DNA of 64,000 nt from Nocardioides sp. L-11A (GTDB lineage Bacteria; Actinomycetota; Actinomycetes; Propionibacteriales; Nocardioidaceae). Both the position numbers and the translations under genes were made by a program. Where the stretch lies: positions 4,464,001-4,528,000 of the forward strand of contig CP124680.1 of the NCBI GenBank assembly GCA_029961745.1. Direction: 5' to 3'. Each line of letters opens with the position of its first letter. Position 1 is the stretch's first letter. The notes under the pieces are model-generated. The model made no database searches, was not told the DNA's origin, and was given only the letters and a program-made list of their open reading frames with translations. Of this stretch, positions 1 to 9,090 are shown piece after piece.

Positions 1-709
1 AGTTCTTCAGGGCGTGCCGCCACACGATGGACCAGCGGGACAGACCCGTGGCCCGCAGGGTCCGCACGTAGTCGGAGCCGAGGCTCTCGATCATCGCGGA
101 GCGGACCTGCCGGCAGATCTCGGCCGAGCCGACCATGCCCAGGGCGATCGCCGGGAGGACGAGGGCGCGCAGCGCGTTCGCGGGGTCGTCGGCGAAGTCC
201 ACGCCGCCCGGTCCGGGCAGCCAGCCGAGCTGCAGGGCGAAGACGGCGATCAGCATCATGCCGAGCCAGAAGTTCGGGATCGCGATGCCCGCGGTCGCCG
301 CGGTGGTGAACAGGCGGTCGACCCAGCTGCCGGGCCGCTGCGCCGCGGCGACGCCGCTGGGGATGCCGATGACGATCGCGACGAGCAGCGCGAAGAGGGT
401 CAGCAACAGGGTCACCGGGAGCCGGTCGAGCACGATCTCGGTGACCGGCTGTCCGGTGCGGTACGACGTCCCGAGGTCGCCGGTGACGACGCCGCCGATC
501 CAGTCGAGGTAGCGGGTCAGCACCGGCTGGTCGAGGCCCAGGTCGGCGCGGATGGCGGCGAGCTTCTCGTCCGTGGCGTACTCCCCGGCCAACGCGACCG
601 CCTGGTCGCCGGGGATCAGCTGTTGCAGCAGGAAGGCGACCAGCGTCGCCAACAGCAGGGTGGGCACGGTCCAGACGAGCCGGGTCGCGACCGCGGAGGC
701 GATCCTCAT
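1..709 (-). CDS. Oligopeptide-type ABC transporter permease, DppB family (3' end outside window)
   Basis: Inner-membrane channel subunit of a peptide/opine/nickel-type ABC importer. About 236 residues are visible; the C-terminus runs off the left edge. An N-terminal membrane helix is followed by the family's periplasmic stretch (LGLDQPVLTRYLDWI, GDLGTSYRTGQPV) and several hydrophobic segments. The EAA-type loop (GLSRWSIVWRHALKN) that docks on the ATPase lies at the visible end. The ATG at 709 overlaps the stop of the upstream ATPase gene by ATGA, so the two are translationally coupled. It is the last visible gene of the operon starting at 10798; a DppC-type partner is expected further left. 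Substrate unknown. Confidence 0.93.
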   Translation of the reverse strand, partial: MRIASAVATRLVWTVPTLLLATLVAFLLQQLIPGDQAVALAGEYATDEKLAAIRADLGLDQPVLTRYLDWIGGVVTGDLGTSYRTGQPVTEIVLDRLPVTLLLTLFALLVAIVIGIPSGVAAAQRPGSWVDRLFTTAATAGIAIPNFWLGMMLIAVFALQLGWLPGPGGVDFADDPANALRALVLPAIALGMVGSAEICRQVRSAMIESLGSDYVRTLRATGLSRWSIVWRHALKN

Positions 710-1698
710 CGGGCGCCTCCTGTCGTCGCGGCGGCCGGGCGCGGGCCGTAGAGCTCCCCGACCCGTAGGCAGGCCGAGGTGCCGCCGTCGACGGGGACGA
801 GCACCGGCAGGTCCGTCGCGCAGCCGGCCGCGGCATGCAGGCACCGGGGATGGAAGCGGCACCCGGAGGGCGGGGCGAGCGGACTGGGCACGTCCCCGCG
901 CAGGATGATGCGCTCGCCGGCGCCCGGTGCGTGCACGTCGGGGCGTGCGGAGAGCAGGGCCTCGGTATAGGGGTGGCGCGGCGCGTCCAGCAGGACGTCG
1001 GCCGCGGCCGTCTCCACCAGCCGGCCGAGGTACATCACGGCCACCCGGTCGGCGATGTGGCCGACCACGCCGAGGTCGTGGCTGATGAAGACGACGGTGA
1101 GGTCGTACTCGTCCTTCAGGTCTCCGAGCAGGTTGAGGATCTCCGCCTGCAGCGCCACGTCCAGCGCGGCGACGGACTCGTCGCACACGAGCATCCGCGG
1201 CCGGGTCACCAGGGCCCGGGCGATGTTGACCCGCTGCTTCTGGCCGCCACTGAGCTGGTGGGGATAGCGGTCGTGCAGGTGGGCGGGCAGGCCGACGTCG
1301 GCCAGTGCCGCCCGGACCAGGTCGTCGCGATCGGTCCGGGCGCCGCGGCCGAGGACGTCGAGCGGCTCGCGGACACTCTGGTGCACCCGCCGGCGCGGGT
1401 CGAGCGCGCTGTGCGGGTCCTGGAACACCATCTGCACCTCGGCGGTGAAGTCGCGACGGCGCTGCCGCGACATCCGGGCCACCTCCTCGCCCTGCCACGA
1501 GACCGAACCCGCGGCGGCGGGGACCAGGCCCAGCATGGCGCGTGCCAAGGTCGACTTGCCCGAGCCGCTCTCGCCGATCAGGCCGAGCGTCTGGCCCGCG
1601 ACGATGTCCAGGCTCACCCCGTCGACGGCCGAGACGCTGCGTCGCCGCCCGACCGGGAAGCGCACCGAGACGTCGTCGAGTCGCATCAGCACGTTCAT
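706..1698 (-). CDS. Oligopeptide-type ABC transporter ATP-binding protein, DppF family
   Basis: Cytoplasmic ATPase of the importer, 330 residues. Walker A GESGSGKS lies near residues 42-49, the signature LSGGQKQR follows, and Walker B reads CDES where DEP is usual. The C-terminal oligopeptide/dipeptide extension with a cysteine cluster (GCRFHPRCLHAAAGC) is present. The ATG at 1698 overlaps the preceding gene's stop (ATGA); the same open frame continues upstream but is only a shadow there. It probably forms a heterodimer with the neighbouring DppD-type ATPase. Confidence 0.95.
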   Translation of the reverse strand: MNVLMRLDDVSVRFPVGRRRSVSAVDGVSLDIVAGQTLGLIGESGSGKSTLARAMLGLVPAAAGSVSWQGEEVARMSRQRRRDFTAEVQMVFQDPHSALDPRRRVHQSVREPLDVLGRGARTDRDDLVRAALADVGLPAHLHDRYPHQLSGGQKQRVNIARALVTRPRMLVCDESVAALDVALQAEILNLLGDLKDEYDLTVVFISHDLGVVGHIADRVAVMYLGRLVETAAADVLLDAPRHPYTEALLSARPDVHAPGAGERIILRGDVPSPLAPPSGCRFHPRCLHAAAGCATDLPVLVPVDGGTSACLRVGELYGPRPAAATTGGAR

Positions 1699-2681
1699 GA
1701 CCCGCTCCCTGCCAGCTGCAGCTCCTCGGCACGGGCGCACCGGACCTCCCGACCGCCGGTCACCGGGCGCAGTGCGGGGGTCGCACCGCACGCGGGCCGC
1801 GTGTGCGCGCAGCGCTCGGCGAAGACACAGCCCTCGGCGGTCCGCCCCGGGGCCGGTACGGCGCCCGGGATGGTCGGCAGCCGACCGCCGCGGTGCCGGG
1901 GATCGGGCAGGGCGGCGAGCAGACCCGAGGTGTAGGGGTGGAGCGGCCGGGCGAGGACCTCCCCCACCGCGCCGGACTCGATCACGCGGCCGGCGTACAT
2001 GGTGATCATGCGATGACACATCTGGGCGACGACACCGAGGTCGTGGGTCACGAACACCACTCCCATCCCCTCGTCGCGGGCCAGGCCCGAGATGAGCTCG
2101 AGCAGCTGGGCCTGGATCGTCGCGTCCACCGCGGTCGTCGGCTCGTCCGCGATGAGGAGTCGGGGCGAGCAGGCCAGCGCCAGCGCGATCACGACCCGCT
2201 GCCGCATGCCGCCCGAGAGCTCGTGCGGGTAGGCCCGCAGCCGGGCCCGCGGGTCGGGGATGCCGACCTGGTCGAGCAGCTCGGCGGCACGCGCGGTCGC
2301 CTGCCGCCGGTTCAGGCCCTGGCGGCGCCGGAGGGTCTCCACGAGCTGATGGCCGATCCGGAAGACGGGGTCCAACGCCGTCATCGGCTCCTGGAAGACC
2401 ATCGCCATCGGGACCTCCGCGTGCGGACGCAGCCGGCCTGTGTCGTTCCACAGCGGCTCGCCGTGCAGGCGGGCCTCCCCCCGGACCCGCGCCGTGCGCG
2501 GGTCCAGGAGACCCATGAGCGCCAGCGAGGTGACGGTCTTGCCGCTCCCACTCTCGCCGACCAGGCCGACGACCTCCCCCGGCGCGACGTCGAAGGAGAC
2601 GCCATGCAGCGCCTGGACCTGCGTTCCGTGCGCACCGAAGAAGACGTCGAGACGATCGACGCTGAGCAACGCTCCACTCAT
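1695..2681 (-). CDS. Oligopeptide-type ABC transporter ATP-binding protein, DppD family
   Basis: Second ATPase of the importer, 328 residues. It has Walker A GESGSGKT, signature LSGGMRQR, Walker B LLIADEPTTAVD, H-loop THDLGVV, and the C-terminal cysteine-containing oligopeptide domain (CVFAERCAHTRPACG). It lies 33 bp downstream of the binding-protein gene and overlaps the next ATPase by four bases. The ATG at 2681 fits the usual family N-terminus. Confidence 0.95.
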   Translation of the reverse strand: MSGALLSVDRLDVFFGAHGTQVQALHGVSFDVAPGEVVGLVGESGSGKTVTSLALMGLLDPRTARVRGEARLHGEPLWNDTGRLRPHAEVPMAMVFQEPMTALDPVFRIGHQLVETLRRRQGLNRRQATARAAELLDQVGIPDPRARLRAYPHELSGGMRQRVVIALALACSPRLLIADEPTTAVDATIQAQLLELISGLARDEGMGVVFVTHDLGVVAQMCHRMITMYAGRVIESGAVGEVLARPLHPYTSGLLAALPDPRHRGGRLPTIPGAVPAPGRTAEGCVFAERCAHTRPACGATPALRPVTGGREVRCARAEELQLAGSGS

Positions 2682-2714
2682 GTCAGCACCTGCTTGTCGG
2701 TCTTGTCGCTCTGG

Positions 2715-4235
2715 TCAGTCCAGCGAGACGCCGAGGAACTTCGGCTTGCCGAGGAGGTTGTCCTCGAAGCCGGAGACGTCCTCGCCCAGCGCGATCAGGT
2801 TGTCGGGGAAGGAGATCGGGAGGAACGACGCGTTCTCGAAGACCGCTGTCGCGGCGTCCCGGAAGCCCGGGGCGCGCTGGTCGCCCTCGAGCGACGCGTC
2901 GGTGCTCTCCAGCGCCTCCACGAGGCCCGGGGTCGCCAGGCCGGAGACGTTGTAGAAGCTGCTGTCCGAGAAGAGCACGTCGAACGCCATCTTCGGGTCG
3001 GGGCGGCCGGTGAAGGCCGAGAGCAGGGCAGGCTCCGCGTGGTCCACGAAGTAGGCGTTGACCGCCTGGACGCCCTCCAGCGGCTTCAGGTTCACGGTGA
3101 CACCGACATCGGCCCACTGCTGCTGCAGGATCTCACCCATCCGCACGGTGCCGGCGTCGGCACTGAGCAGCATGTCGAAGGACAGGTCCGACGCTCCGGC
3201 CTCGGCCAGCAGCGCACGGGCCTGGTCCGGGTCGAAGTCGTAGGCCAGCTCCTCGTTCGCGGCCCAGTAGCTGCCCGGGAACAGGCTCGAGGCCGGGCTG
3301 CCGAGACCGAAGTAGGCGCTCTTCACGATCGTCTCGCGGTCGATGGCGAGGTTGAGGGCCCGGCGCACGCGCACGTCCTTCAGCTCCGCGGAGCCGAGGT
3401 CGAAGTAGACCTCGTCGACCCACAGTCGCGGGGTCCGCACCAGCTGGACGTCCGACTTCCCGTCCAGCTCGGCCGCGTCCGAGGGGGCGTAGCCGAGGGC
3501 GACGTCCTGCTTGCCCGAGCGCAGCGACGTGGCCCGGGTGGTCGGGTCGGCCACGACGTTGAACTGGAGCTCGGGCACCCGGGTCGCGTCGGCGTCCCAG
3601 TAGTCGTCGAACCGCTCGACGCGCAGGAACTGGCCGCGGTTCCACTTCACGATCGACCACGGGCCCGCACCGACGGGGTTGTCGCTGACGTCGCCATCGC
3701 TCTCCTCGACGGCGGCCGGCGACACCATCATGCCGGCCCGGTCCGAGAGCACCATGAGCAGCGAGGCGTCCGGCTCGGCGAGCTCCAGGGTGACCGTGAG
3801 CGGGTCATCGACACGGATCGCGGTGACCGAGGCGAGGTCGACCGCGACGTTCGAGCCCTCGCCGCGGGCGCGCTCGAGGTTGAACCGGACCGCCTCCGCG
3901 TCCAGGGCGGTGCCGTCATGGAAGGTCAGCCCGTCGCGCAGGGTGAGGGTCAGCTCCCTCGGGCTCGCCTGCGACCAGGACTCGACCAGGCCCGGCTGAG
4001 GCACCATGTCGGCGTCGAACCCGATCAACGTCTCGTAGATCGGGTAGAGCATCACATGGTCGCCTCCGGCACTGCCGAGGATCGGGTCGAGAGAGGACGC
4101 GTCGGCCGGTACGGCGACGTCGAGTCGCTTGTCCGCTCCGCCGCTGTCGCCGTCGCCGCCGCAGGCGGTGAGAGCGAGGGTGAGGGCGGTGGCCAGCGCC
4201 ACGCCCGCCCGCTTGAGTGTCATGAGCTTCCTCAT
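2715..4235 (-). CDS. ABC transporter substrate-binding lipoprotein, family 5 (SBP_bac_5)
   Basis: Extracytoplasmic solute receptor, 506 residues. A basic, hydrophobic signal peptide ends in a lipobox (ALTACGG), so the mature protein is anchored by a lipidated cysteine. The body has family hallmarks such as LTFHDGTALDAEAVRFNLER and VRRALNLAIDRETIVKSAYFG. Family members bind peptides but also opines, sugars and other small molecules, so the name does not fix the ligand. It sits between the enzyme genes and the ATPase genes of one operon, suggesting it feeds the pathway encoded upstream. Confidence 0.93.
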   Translation of the reverse strand: MRKLMTLKRAGVALATALTLALTACGGDGDSGGADKRLDVAVPADASSLDPILGSAGGDHVMLYPIYETLIGFDADMVPQPGLVESWSQASPRELTLTLRDGLTFHDGTALDAEAVRFNLERARGEGSNVAVDLASVTAIRVDDPLTVTLELAEPDASLLMVLSDRAGMMVSPAAVEESDGDVSDNPVGAGPWSIVKWNRGQFLRVERFDDYWDADATRVPELQFNVVADPTTRATSLRSGKQDVALGYAPSDAAELDGKSDVQLVRTPRLWVDEVYFDLGSAELKDVRVRRALNLAIDRETIVKSAYFGLGSPASSLFPGSYWAANEELAYDFDPDQARALLAEAGASDLSFDMLLSADAGTVRMGEILQQQWADVGVTVNLKPLEGVQAVNAYFVDHAEPALLSAFTGRPDPKMAFDVLFSDSSFYNVSGLATPGLVEALESTDASLEGDQRAPGFRDAATAVFENASFLPISFPDNLIALGEDVSGFEDNLLGKPKFLGVSLD

Positions 4236-4303
4236 GTGTCTTCCTTCCTTGACAGCGCTCGGCGCGCTGGGGTCTGTCGGTTCCGGCCCGAGCCGTCGTG
4301 CGG

Positions 4304-5059
4304 TCAGCGCAGCGCGTTGCCCCCGTCGGCGACCAGGGCCTGGCCGGTCACCCAGTCGGCGGACGCGCTGCAGAGGAAGCCGACGACAGCGGCGATGTCG
4401 TCGGCGCGGCCGACCCGGCCCAGCGGCGTCGCGCGGCGTACGGCCTCCTTGAGGCGCTCGGGGTCGCTCGTGATCTCGGCGAGGGCGTCCGTGTCGATGA
4501 CGCCGCCGACCGCGGTGTTGGCGGTGATGCCGCGCGGTCCGAGCTCGGCGGCCAGGTAGCGCACGACGCTCTCGACGGCGGCCATCGACGCCGCGATGGG
4601 CGCGTAGCCGGGCACGTGGCGTCGGGTGCCGGTGCTCGTCACCGCGACGATCCGACCGCCGTCGTCCAGATCGGCGCCGGCGGCGTCGACCAGGCTCAGC
4701 AGTGCGGCCAACCGGGCGGTGAACATCTCCTGGTACACCCCGACCGGGACGCCCAGCGCGGTCCCGAGGCCGGGCTGCTCGGCGCCGAAGCCGGTCGCGT
4801 TGGACACCACGGCGCGCACCGCTCCCAGGGACGCGCGGGCCTCGGTCACCAGCCGCCGGCAGGACTCCGGCGAGCGCACGTCGACCTGGTACGCCGCCGC
4901 GCGGACCCCGTGTCCCTCGGCGACCGCCACCACCTCGTGCGCGGCGTCGGCCCGGGCGAAGTAGCCGACCGCGAGGTCGAAGCCGTCCCGCGCCAGCTGC
5001 TCGGCGACCGCCCGACCGATCCCCCGGCTCGCGCCGGTCACGACGGCGAGGCCGCTCAT
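4304..5059 (-). CDS. SDR family oxidoreductase, FabL-like, lacking the catalytic lysine
   Basis: Short-chain dehydrogenase/reductase, 251 residues, with the NAD(P) motif TGASRGIG at the N-terminus. The C-terminal half (ELGPRGITANTAVGGVIDTDAL) resembles FabL-type enoyl reductases, which use Tyr-x6-Lys. Here the stretch reads GYAPIAASMAAVES, so the lysine position is methionine. Either catalysis is altered or another residue substitutes. The start at 5059 overlaps the enoyl-CoA hydratase stop (ATGA). It is the last enzyme gene before the transporter genes; the substrate is unknown. Confidence 0.88.
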   Translation of the reverse strand: MSGLAVVTGASRGIGRAVAEQLARDGFDLAVGYFARADAAHEVVAVAEGHGVRAAAYQVDVRSPESCRRLVTEARASLGAVRAVVSNATGFGAEQPGLGTALGVPVGVYQEMFTARLAALLSLVDAAGADLDDGGRIVAVTSTGTRRHVPGYAPIAASMAAVESVVRYLAAELGPRGITANTAVGGVIDTDALAEITSDPERLKEAVRRATPLGRVGRADDIAAVVGFLCSASADWVTGQALVADGGNALR

Positions 5060-5856
5060 GCGGAGTCCCCGAGACCCGCGAAGTCGACCGGGGCGCCGGC
5101 CTCCGCGCCGGCGTACCGCTCGCGGGCCGCGCGCTGCAGCCCCAGCGACTCGGGCGTCGCGAGCAGCTCGCCGAACATGCCGCCCTCCAGGCGCAGGGCG
5201 GCGCCGAGGTCCAGCTCGGCGCCCTCGCGCACGACCCGCTTGGCCGCGGCCACCGCGGCGCGCGGCAGGTGCGCGAGCTCGGTCGCGGCCGCCCGCACCT
5301 CGGCCCGGAAGTCGCCGGAGAGGACGCGGCTGACGAGCCCGAGCCGCTCGGCGTGAGCCGCGTCGACCCGCAGGCCGGTGATCACGAGGTCGGTCGCGGG
5401 ACCGCGCCCGATCAGCCGGATCAGGCGCTGCGACCCGCCCGCGCCGGGGATGATGCCCAGGGCGGTCTCGATCGCGGAGAAGTGCGCCCGCGGGCTCGCC
5501 CAGCGCAGGGTGCAGGCGAGCGACAGCTCCAGTCCCCCACCCCAGGCCTGGCCGTCGATGGCGGCGACGACCGGCTGCGGCATGGTCTCGATCAGGCGCA
5601 TCGTGGTGTACCACGCCCGCGCCTCCGGCACCGGCCCGTCGGCCAGCCGGGTCAGCTCGTCGAGGTCGGCGTGCGCGATGAAGCGCTCCGGGTCGGCGCT
5701 GGCGAGGACGACGACGGCCGTGTCCGGGTCGTCCGCGAGCGCGGTGAGGTGGTCGCCGAGCTCGGTGAGCGCGGCGAAGGTGAGGAAGTTCCGAGGGGGG
5801 TTGTCGTAGACGAGCTCCACCACCCCTCCGGAGCGGGTGGCCTTCCACAGCGGCAT
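5056..5856 (-). CDS. Enoyl-CoA hydratase/isomerase family protein
   Basis: Crotonase-fold protein, 266 residues. The oxyanion-hole segment (DGQAWGGGLELSLA) carries the first catalytic glutamate, and IETALGIIPGAGGSQRL carries the second, so true hydratase activity is plausible. The ATG at 5856 (MPLWKATRSGG) has a GGAAGG ribosome-binding site overlapping the end of the upstream gene; the open frame extends 36 codons further but without family similarity. It lies in the middle of the operon, next to SDR genes, as expected for beta-oxidation-like chemistry on a CoA ester. Confidence 0.92.
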   Translation of the reverse strand: MPLWKATRSGGVVELVYDNPPRNFLTFAALTELGDHLTALADDPDTAVVVLASADPERFIAHADLDELTRLADGPVPEARAWYTTMRLIETMPQPVVAAIDGQAWGGGLELSLACTLRWASPRAHFSAIETALGIIPGAGGSQRLIRLIGRGPATDLVITGLRVDAAHAERLGLVSRVLSGDFRAEVRAAATELAHLPRAAVAAAKRVVREGAELDLGAALRLEGGMFGELLATPESLGLQRAARERYAGAEAGAPVDFAGLGDSA

Positions 5857-5857
5857 G

Positions 5858-7495
5858 TCAGCGTGGTCCTTCCTGGTGATGGACGTCGATGGAGAGCGTC
5901 GAGTCCGCGAGGTGGAGGTCGACGGCGACGGTGCGGGCCTCGGCGGAGGTGCTCGACGGCTCACCGGTGCTGAGGTTGCGGTCGAGGTGGGGGAAGGCGC
6001 TGCCCGTCACGAGGAGGCCCAGCCGGTGGCCCGGCCCGAAGCGCTGCGCGGTGTACCCGAGGGCGACCCGCACCCGGGCAGGAGTGCCGTCGGCGGGGCC
6101 GCCGAGCACGTGGCTCAGCCGGGCCACGCCCTCGGCGACGGGGTACACCCGCCCGTCGGGACGGACGTCGACCAGGCGGACGACGAGGTCGGCGTCCGGC
6201 TGGCTCACCGACACCGTCAGGTCCGCGTGGACGGCGCCCACGACGTCGAGCGGCTCGTCGAGCTCCGCCGTCCGGTAACCGAGCACATCGGGTCGCTCGA
6301 GCTGCCGGCTCAGGTCGATCGGTCCCGGCGTGGACCGCCCGAGGTGGATGACCCGGCCGCCGCGGCTCGGCACCGGGTCGAGCGGGTCGTGGACGAGGCT
6401 GTCGACGGCACCGGCCGCCTCCGGCTCGGGACCGAGGACGCCGGCCCGCCCCAGGTGCAGCACCTCGGACCGGGTGGCGCGCGGCGGCCAGGCATCGGCC
6501 GTGTGCCACTGGTCGGCGCCCATGAGGAAGTACCTGACCTCGTGCCGCGGCGCGACCGCCGCGGGGTCCGCGAAGAAGGCCAGCTGCTGCGCGGGGACGG
6601 TCGCCGCCGCGGCGGAGGCGGTGATGCCGAAGTTCAGCTCGCCGGTGTGGTGCGGCAGCGGTCCGGTGTGCGCCCACGGGCCGACGACGAGGCGGTGCGC
6701 CAGCTCGGGATGGGCCCGGACGGCGTCGCGGAACGCGTCGATCGTGGCGGAGGCGAAGACGTCGAACCAACCCGTCGTGACGAACACCGGCACCCCGACG
6801 GCGGCCGGCTCCCACTCGGGCGTGGTCGGCACCCGGCCGGCCAGCAGCGCGGGGACGTCGATCGGGAAGCCGCGCAGCCGTGCCAGCGGGCCCTCGGCCA
6901 GGGGCAGCGCCGCCAGGGCCGGCTCCGGGTCGAGAAGGAGGGCATGCAGGGTGGCGACCGTCTCGGCGTCGGCGTCCTGCGGTCGCCGCCGCAGCCAGTC
7001 CGCGGCCATGTAGAGCAGCCAGCTGACGACCTGCTCGAGGCGCATCGCCCCGCCCAGCTCGCGCAGGTCGCGGCTGCCCGAGGTCACCATCGCCGCGGCA
7101 ACGCCGGCCAGGCTCGGCGGGCGCTGGGCGGCGCCGAGGAAGGAGACGATGCCGCCGTACGACGTGCCGGCGAGGATCACCCGGCCGTCGCACCACTCCT
7201 GGCGGGCGACCCACTCCACGGTGTCGTAGGCGTCGAGGGCCTCCTGGTCCCACATGATCGGCTCCCAGTCACCCTCCGAGCCGAACCGGCCTCGGGTGTC
7301 CTGGCAGACCGCGGCGAACCCGCCGTGGAGGCAGTCGACCGGCCGCAGTACGTCGGAGGTGATCGCCCGGCGCCCGTAGGGCGTGCGGAAGACCACCGCG
7401 GGGCGGGGCTCGCCGTGGTGCCACACGTCGGCCTGCAGCGCCACACCGTCGCGCATTGGCGTCGCGACGTCGCCGAGCCAGAACCCGGCACTCAT
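5858..7495 (-). CDS. CocE/NonD family hydrolase (alpha/beta-hydrolase acylase or esterase)
   Basis: Serine hydrolase of 545 residues related to cocaine esterase, glutaryl-7-ACA acylase and X-Pro dipeptidyl-peptidases. Visible elements are the nucleophile elbow GTSYGG, an aspartate in TTGWFDVFASAT, a histidine in GPWAHTGPLPHHTG, and the C-terminal jelly-roll domain typical of the family (YRTAELDEPLDVVGAV). Start 7495 overlaps the upstream SDR stop by ATGA. No signal peptide is seen, so it is probably cytoplasmic and acts on the imported ester or amide. The substrate is not predictable. Confidence 0.92.
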   Translation of the reverse strand: MSAGFWLGDVATPMRDGVALQADVWHHGEPRPAVVFRTPYGRRAITSDVLRPVDCLHGGFAAVCQDTRGRFGSEGDWEPIMWDQEALDAYDTVEWVARQEWCDGRVILAGTSYGGIVSFLGAAQRPPSLAGVAAAMVTSGSRDLRELGGAMRLEQVVSWLLYMAADWLRRRPQDADAETVATLHALLLDPEPALAALPLAEGPLARLRGFPIDVPALLAGRVPTTPEWEPAAVGVPVFVTTGWFDVFASATIDAFRDAVRAHPELAHRLVVGPWAHTGPLPHHTGELNFGITASAAAATVPAQQLAFFADPAAVAPRHEVRYFLMGADQWHTADAWPPRATRSEVLHLGRAGVLGPEPEAAGAVDSLVHDPLDPVPSRGGRVIHLGRSTPGPIDLSRQLERPDVLGYRTAELDEPLDVVGAVHADLTVSVSQPDADLVVRLVDVRPDGRVYPVAEGVARLSHVLGGPADGTPARVRVALGYTAQRFGPGHRLGLLVTGSAFPHLDRNLSTGEPSSTSAEARTVAVDLHLADSTLSIDVHHQEGPR

Positions 7496-8259
7496 GCCGA
7501 GGCCGCCGTCGGGAGCATCCCCAGGCCCATCTCGTTCCAGCCCGCGGTCGCGCCGCCGTCGACGGTGATCACGCCGCCGTTCATGTACGACGACTCCGGG
7601 AGCGCCGCGAAGACCGCTGCCCGCGCCTGCTCCTCGGGCCGGCTGAGGCGCCCGGCCGGGGTCGCCCGCAGGAACCCGTTGCGCGCGACGCCGTCCTCGG
7701 GCCACAGCTCGTCGGCCATCGCGGTGTGGGTCGGCCCGGTGACCATGGCCACCGCCCGGATGCCCTGGGCGCCGTAGTCGACCGCGACCGACCGGGTCAG
7801 CCCGATCACCGCGTGCTTGGCCATGTTGTAGACCGAGGACCGCGGCGTCGCCCCGACCCCGCACATCGAGGCGGTGAAGACGAAGACTCCGCCGCGCTCC
7901 CGCATGTGCGGCACGCCGGAGCGCACGAGGTAGAAGTTCGCGTCGCAGCACACGCCCATCACCCGGCGGTAGTCGTCGTCGGTGATCGAGTGCGGACGAC
8001 CGGGGATGCTGATCCCCGCGTTCCCGTGCACCACGTCCAGGCGGCCGTGCTCGGCCACCACCGCACGCAGTGCCGCGTCGACCGCGGCGGGGTCGGACAC
8101 GTCGCAGGCCCGGATGCCGGGGCCCTCGCGCAGGTCCAGGCCCACCACCGTCGCGCCCGCGCGCTCGAAGAGCGTCAGCGACGCGGCGCCGATGCCGGAG
8201 GCGGCACCCGTCACGACCACGACGTGTCCCTCGAAGCGACCGAAGATGTTCTCGCCCAT
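7492..8259 (-). CDS. SDR family oxidoreductase
   Basis: Short-chain dehydrogenase/reductase, 255 residues. It has the cofactor motif TGAASGIG, an aspartate after beta-2 (GLDLREG) that suggests NAD preference, the NAG motif (HGNAGIS), and the catalytic YNMAK (YxxxK). It lies 13 bp downstream of an enoyl-CoA hydratase-like gene and overlaps the hydrolase gene. Probably a hydroxyacyl or alcohol dehydrogenase of the operon's pathway. Confidence 0.92.
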   Translation of the reverse strand: MGENIFGRFEGHVVVVTGAASGIGAASLTLFERAGATVVGLDLREGPGIRACDVSDPAAVDAALRAVVAEHGRLDVVHGNAGISIPGRPHSITDDDYRRVMGVCCDANFYLVRSGVPHMRERGGVFVFTASMCGVGATPRSSVYNMAKHAVIGLTRSVAVDYGAQGIRAVAMVTGPTHTAMADELWPEDGVARNGFLRATPAGRLSRPEEQARAAVFAALPESSYMNGGVITVDGGATAGWNEMGLGMLPTAASA

Positions 8260-8271
8260 GGCGGTGTCTCC

Positions 8272-9090
8272 CTACTTCCCGGCGAAGCGCGGACGGCGCT
8301 TCTCGATGAAGGCCGTGGCGCCCTCGAGCGCGTCCTCGACCTCGGCGTTGTTGCGGATGTGGACGGCGTTCTGCAGCCGCAGCGCCTGCTGCACCGGCTG
8401 GCCGATCGTCTGCTCGCGCAGCTCCTTGAACAGGCCGATCGCGGCGGTCGGCGCGCTCGCGAGCCGCTCCGCCTCGGCGAGCGTCGCACTGACCAGCTCC
8501 TCCGGCTCGACGACCTTCGTGAAGATGCCGAGGCGCTCGGCCTCGTGCGCGTCGAGCAGGGCTCCGGACAGGTAGATCTCGGTGGCCCGCGCGGCGCCGA
8601 CGAGTCGCGACATCATCACCAGGCCGCCGGCCTGGGCCACGTTCAGCAGCGCGCTGCCCAGGCGGGCCCGCGAGCTCGCGATCCGGACGTCGCCCGCGCA
8701 GGCGAGCTCGGCGCCGGCACCTGCCGCGTCGCCGTTGACCGCCATGATCACCGGGACCCGGCTGGTCACCAGCATCTCGATGATCCGCAGGTACATCGGG
8801 TCCGGCGTCGTACCGATCACCGGCGAGCGCTCGTACTCGCCGCGCAGGTGCTCCTCGACGGCGCCGAGGTCGTCGCCGGCGCAGAAGGACCGGCCCTCGC
8901 CCGTGATCACCACGACCCGCGTCGCGCGGTCCGCGAGCGCGCGCTCCAGGACGGCGTACAGCTCCTCACCGAGGGCGCGGTCGATCGCGTTCAGCCGCTC
9001 GGGCCGGTTCAGGGCGATCCACCGGACCCCCGGGCTCGGCTCGTGGGTGCGCAGGGTCGAGAGCGCGGGCTCGTCGTGCAGGGTGGTCAT
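8272..9090 (-). CDS. Enoyl-CoA hydratase/isomerase family protein, one catalytic Glu missing
   Basis: Crotonase-fold protein, 272 residues, with the oxyanion-hole segment GDAAGAGAELACAGD carrying the first acidic residue. The second catalytic position reads LLNVAQAGGLVMMSRL, with asparagine where hydratases have glutamate. It may be an isomerase, a hydrolase or a C-C lyase of the superfamily rather than a classical hydratase. It overlaps the upstream SDR gene by ATGA. Distinct from the other crotonase of this operon (5056-5856), which keeps both glutamates. Confidence 0.9.
   Translation of the reverse strand: MTTLHDEPALSTLRTHEPSPGVRWIALNRPERLNAIDRALGEELYAVLERALADRATRVVVITGEGRSFCAGDDLGAVEEHLRGEYERSPVIGTTPDPMYLRIIEMLVTSRVPVIMAVNGDAAGAGAELACAGDVRIASSRARLGSALLNVAQAGGLVMMSRLVGAARATEIYLSGALLDAHEAERLGIFTKVVEPEELVSATLAEAERLASAPTAAIGLFKELREQTIGQPVQQALRLQNAVHIRNNAEVEDALEGATAFIEKRRPRFAGK

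Noticed and set aside
1803..4559. Very long plus-strand open frame opposite the ABC transporter genes
   Set aside because: Composition (Arg/Gly/Val/His-rich, no motifs) is that of an antisense shadow in GC-rich DNA; the minus strand carries clear ABC and SBP domains.
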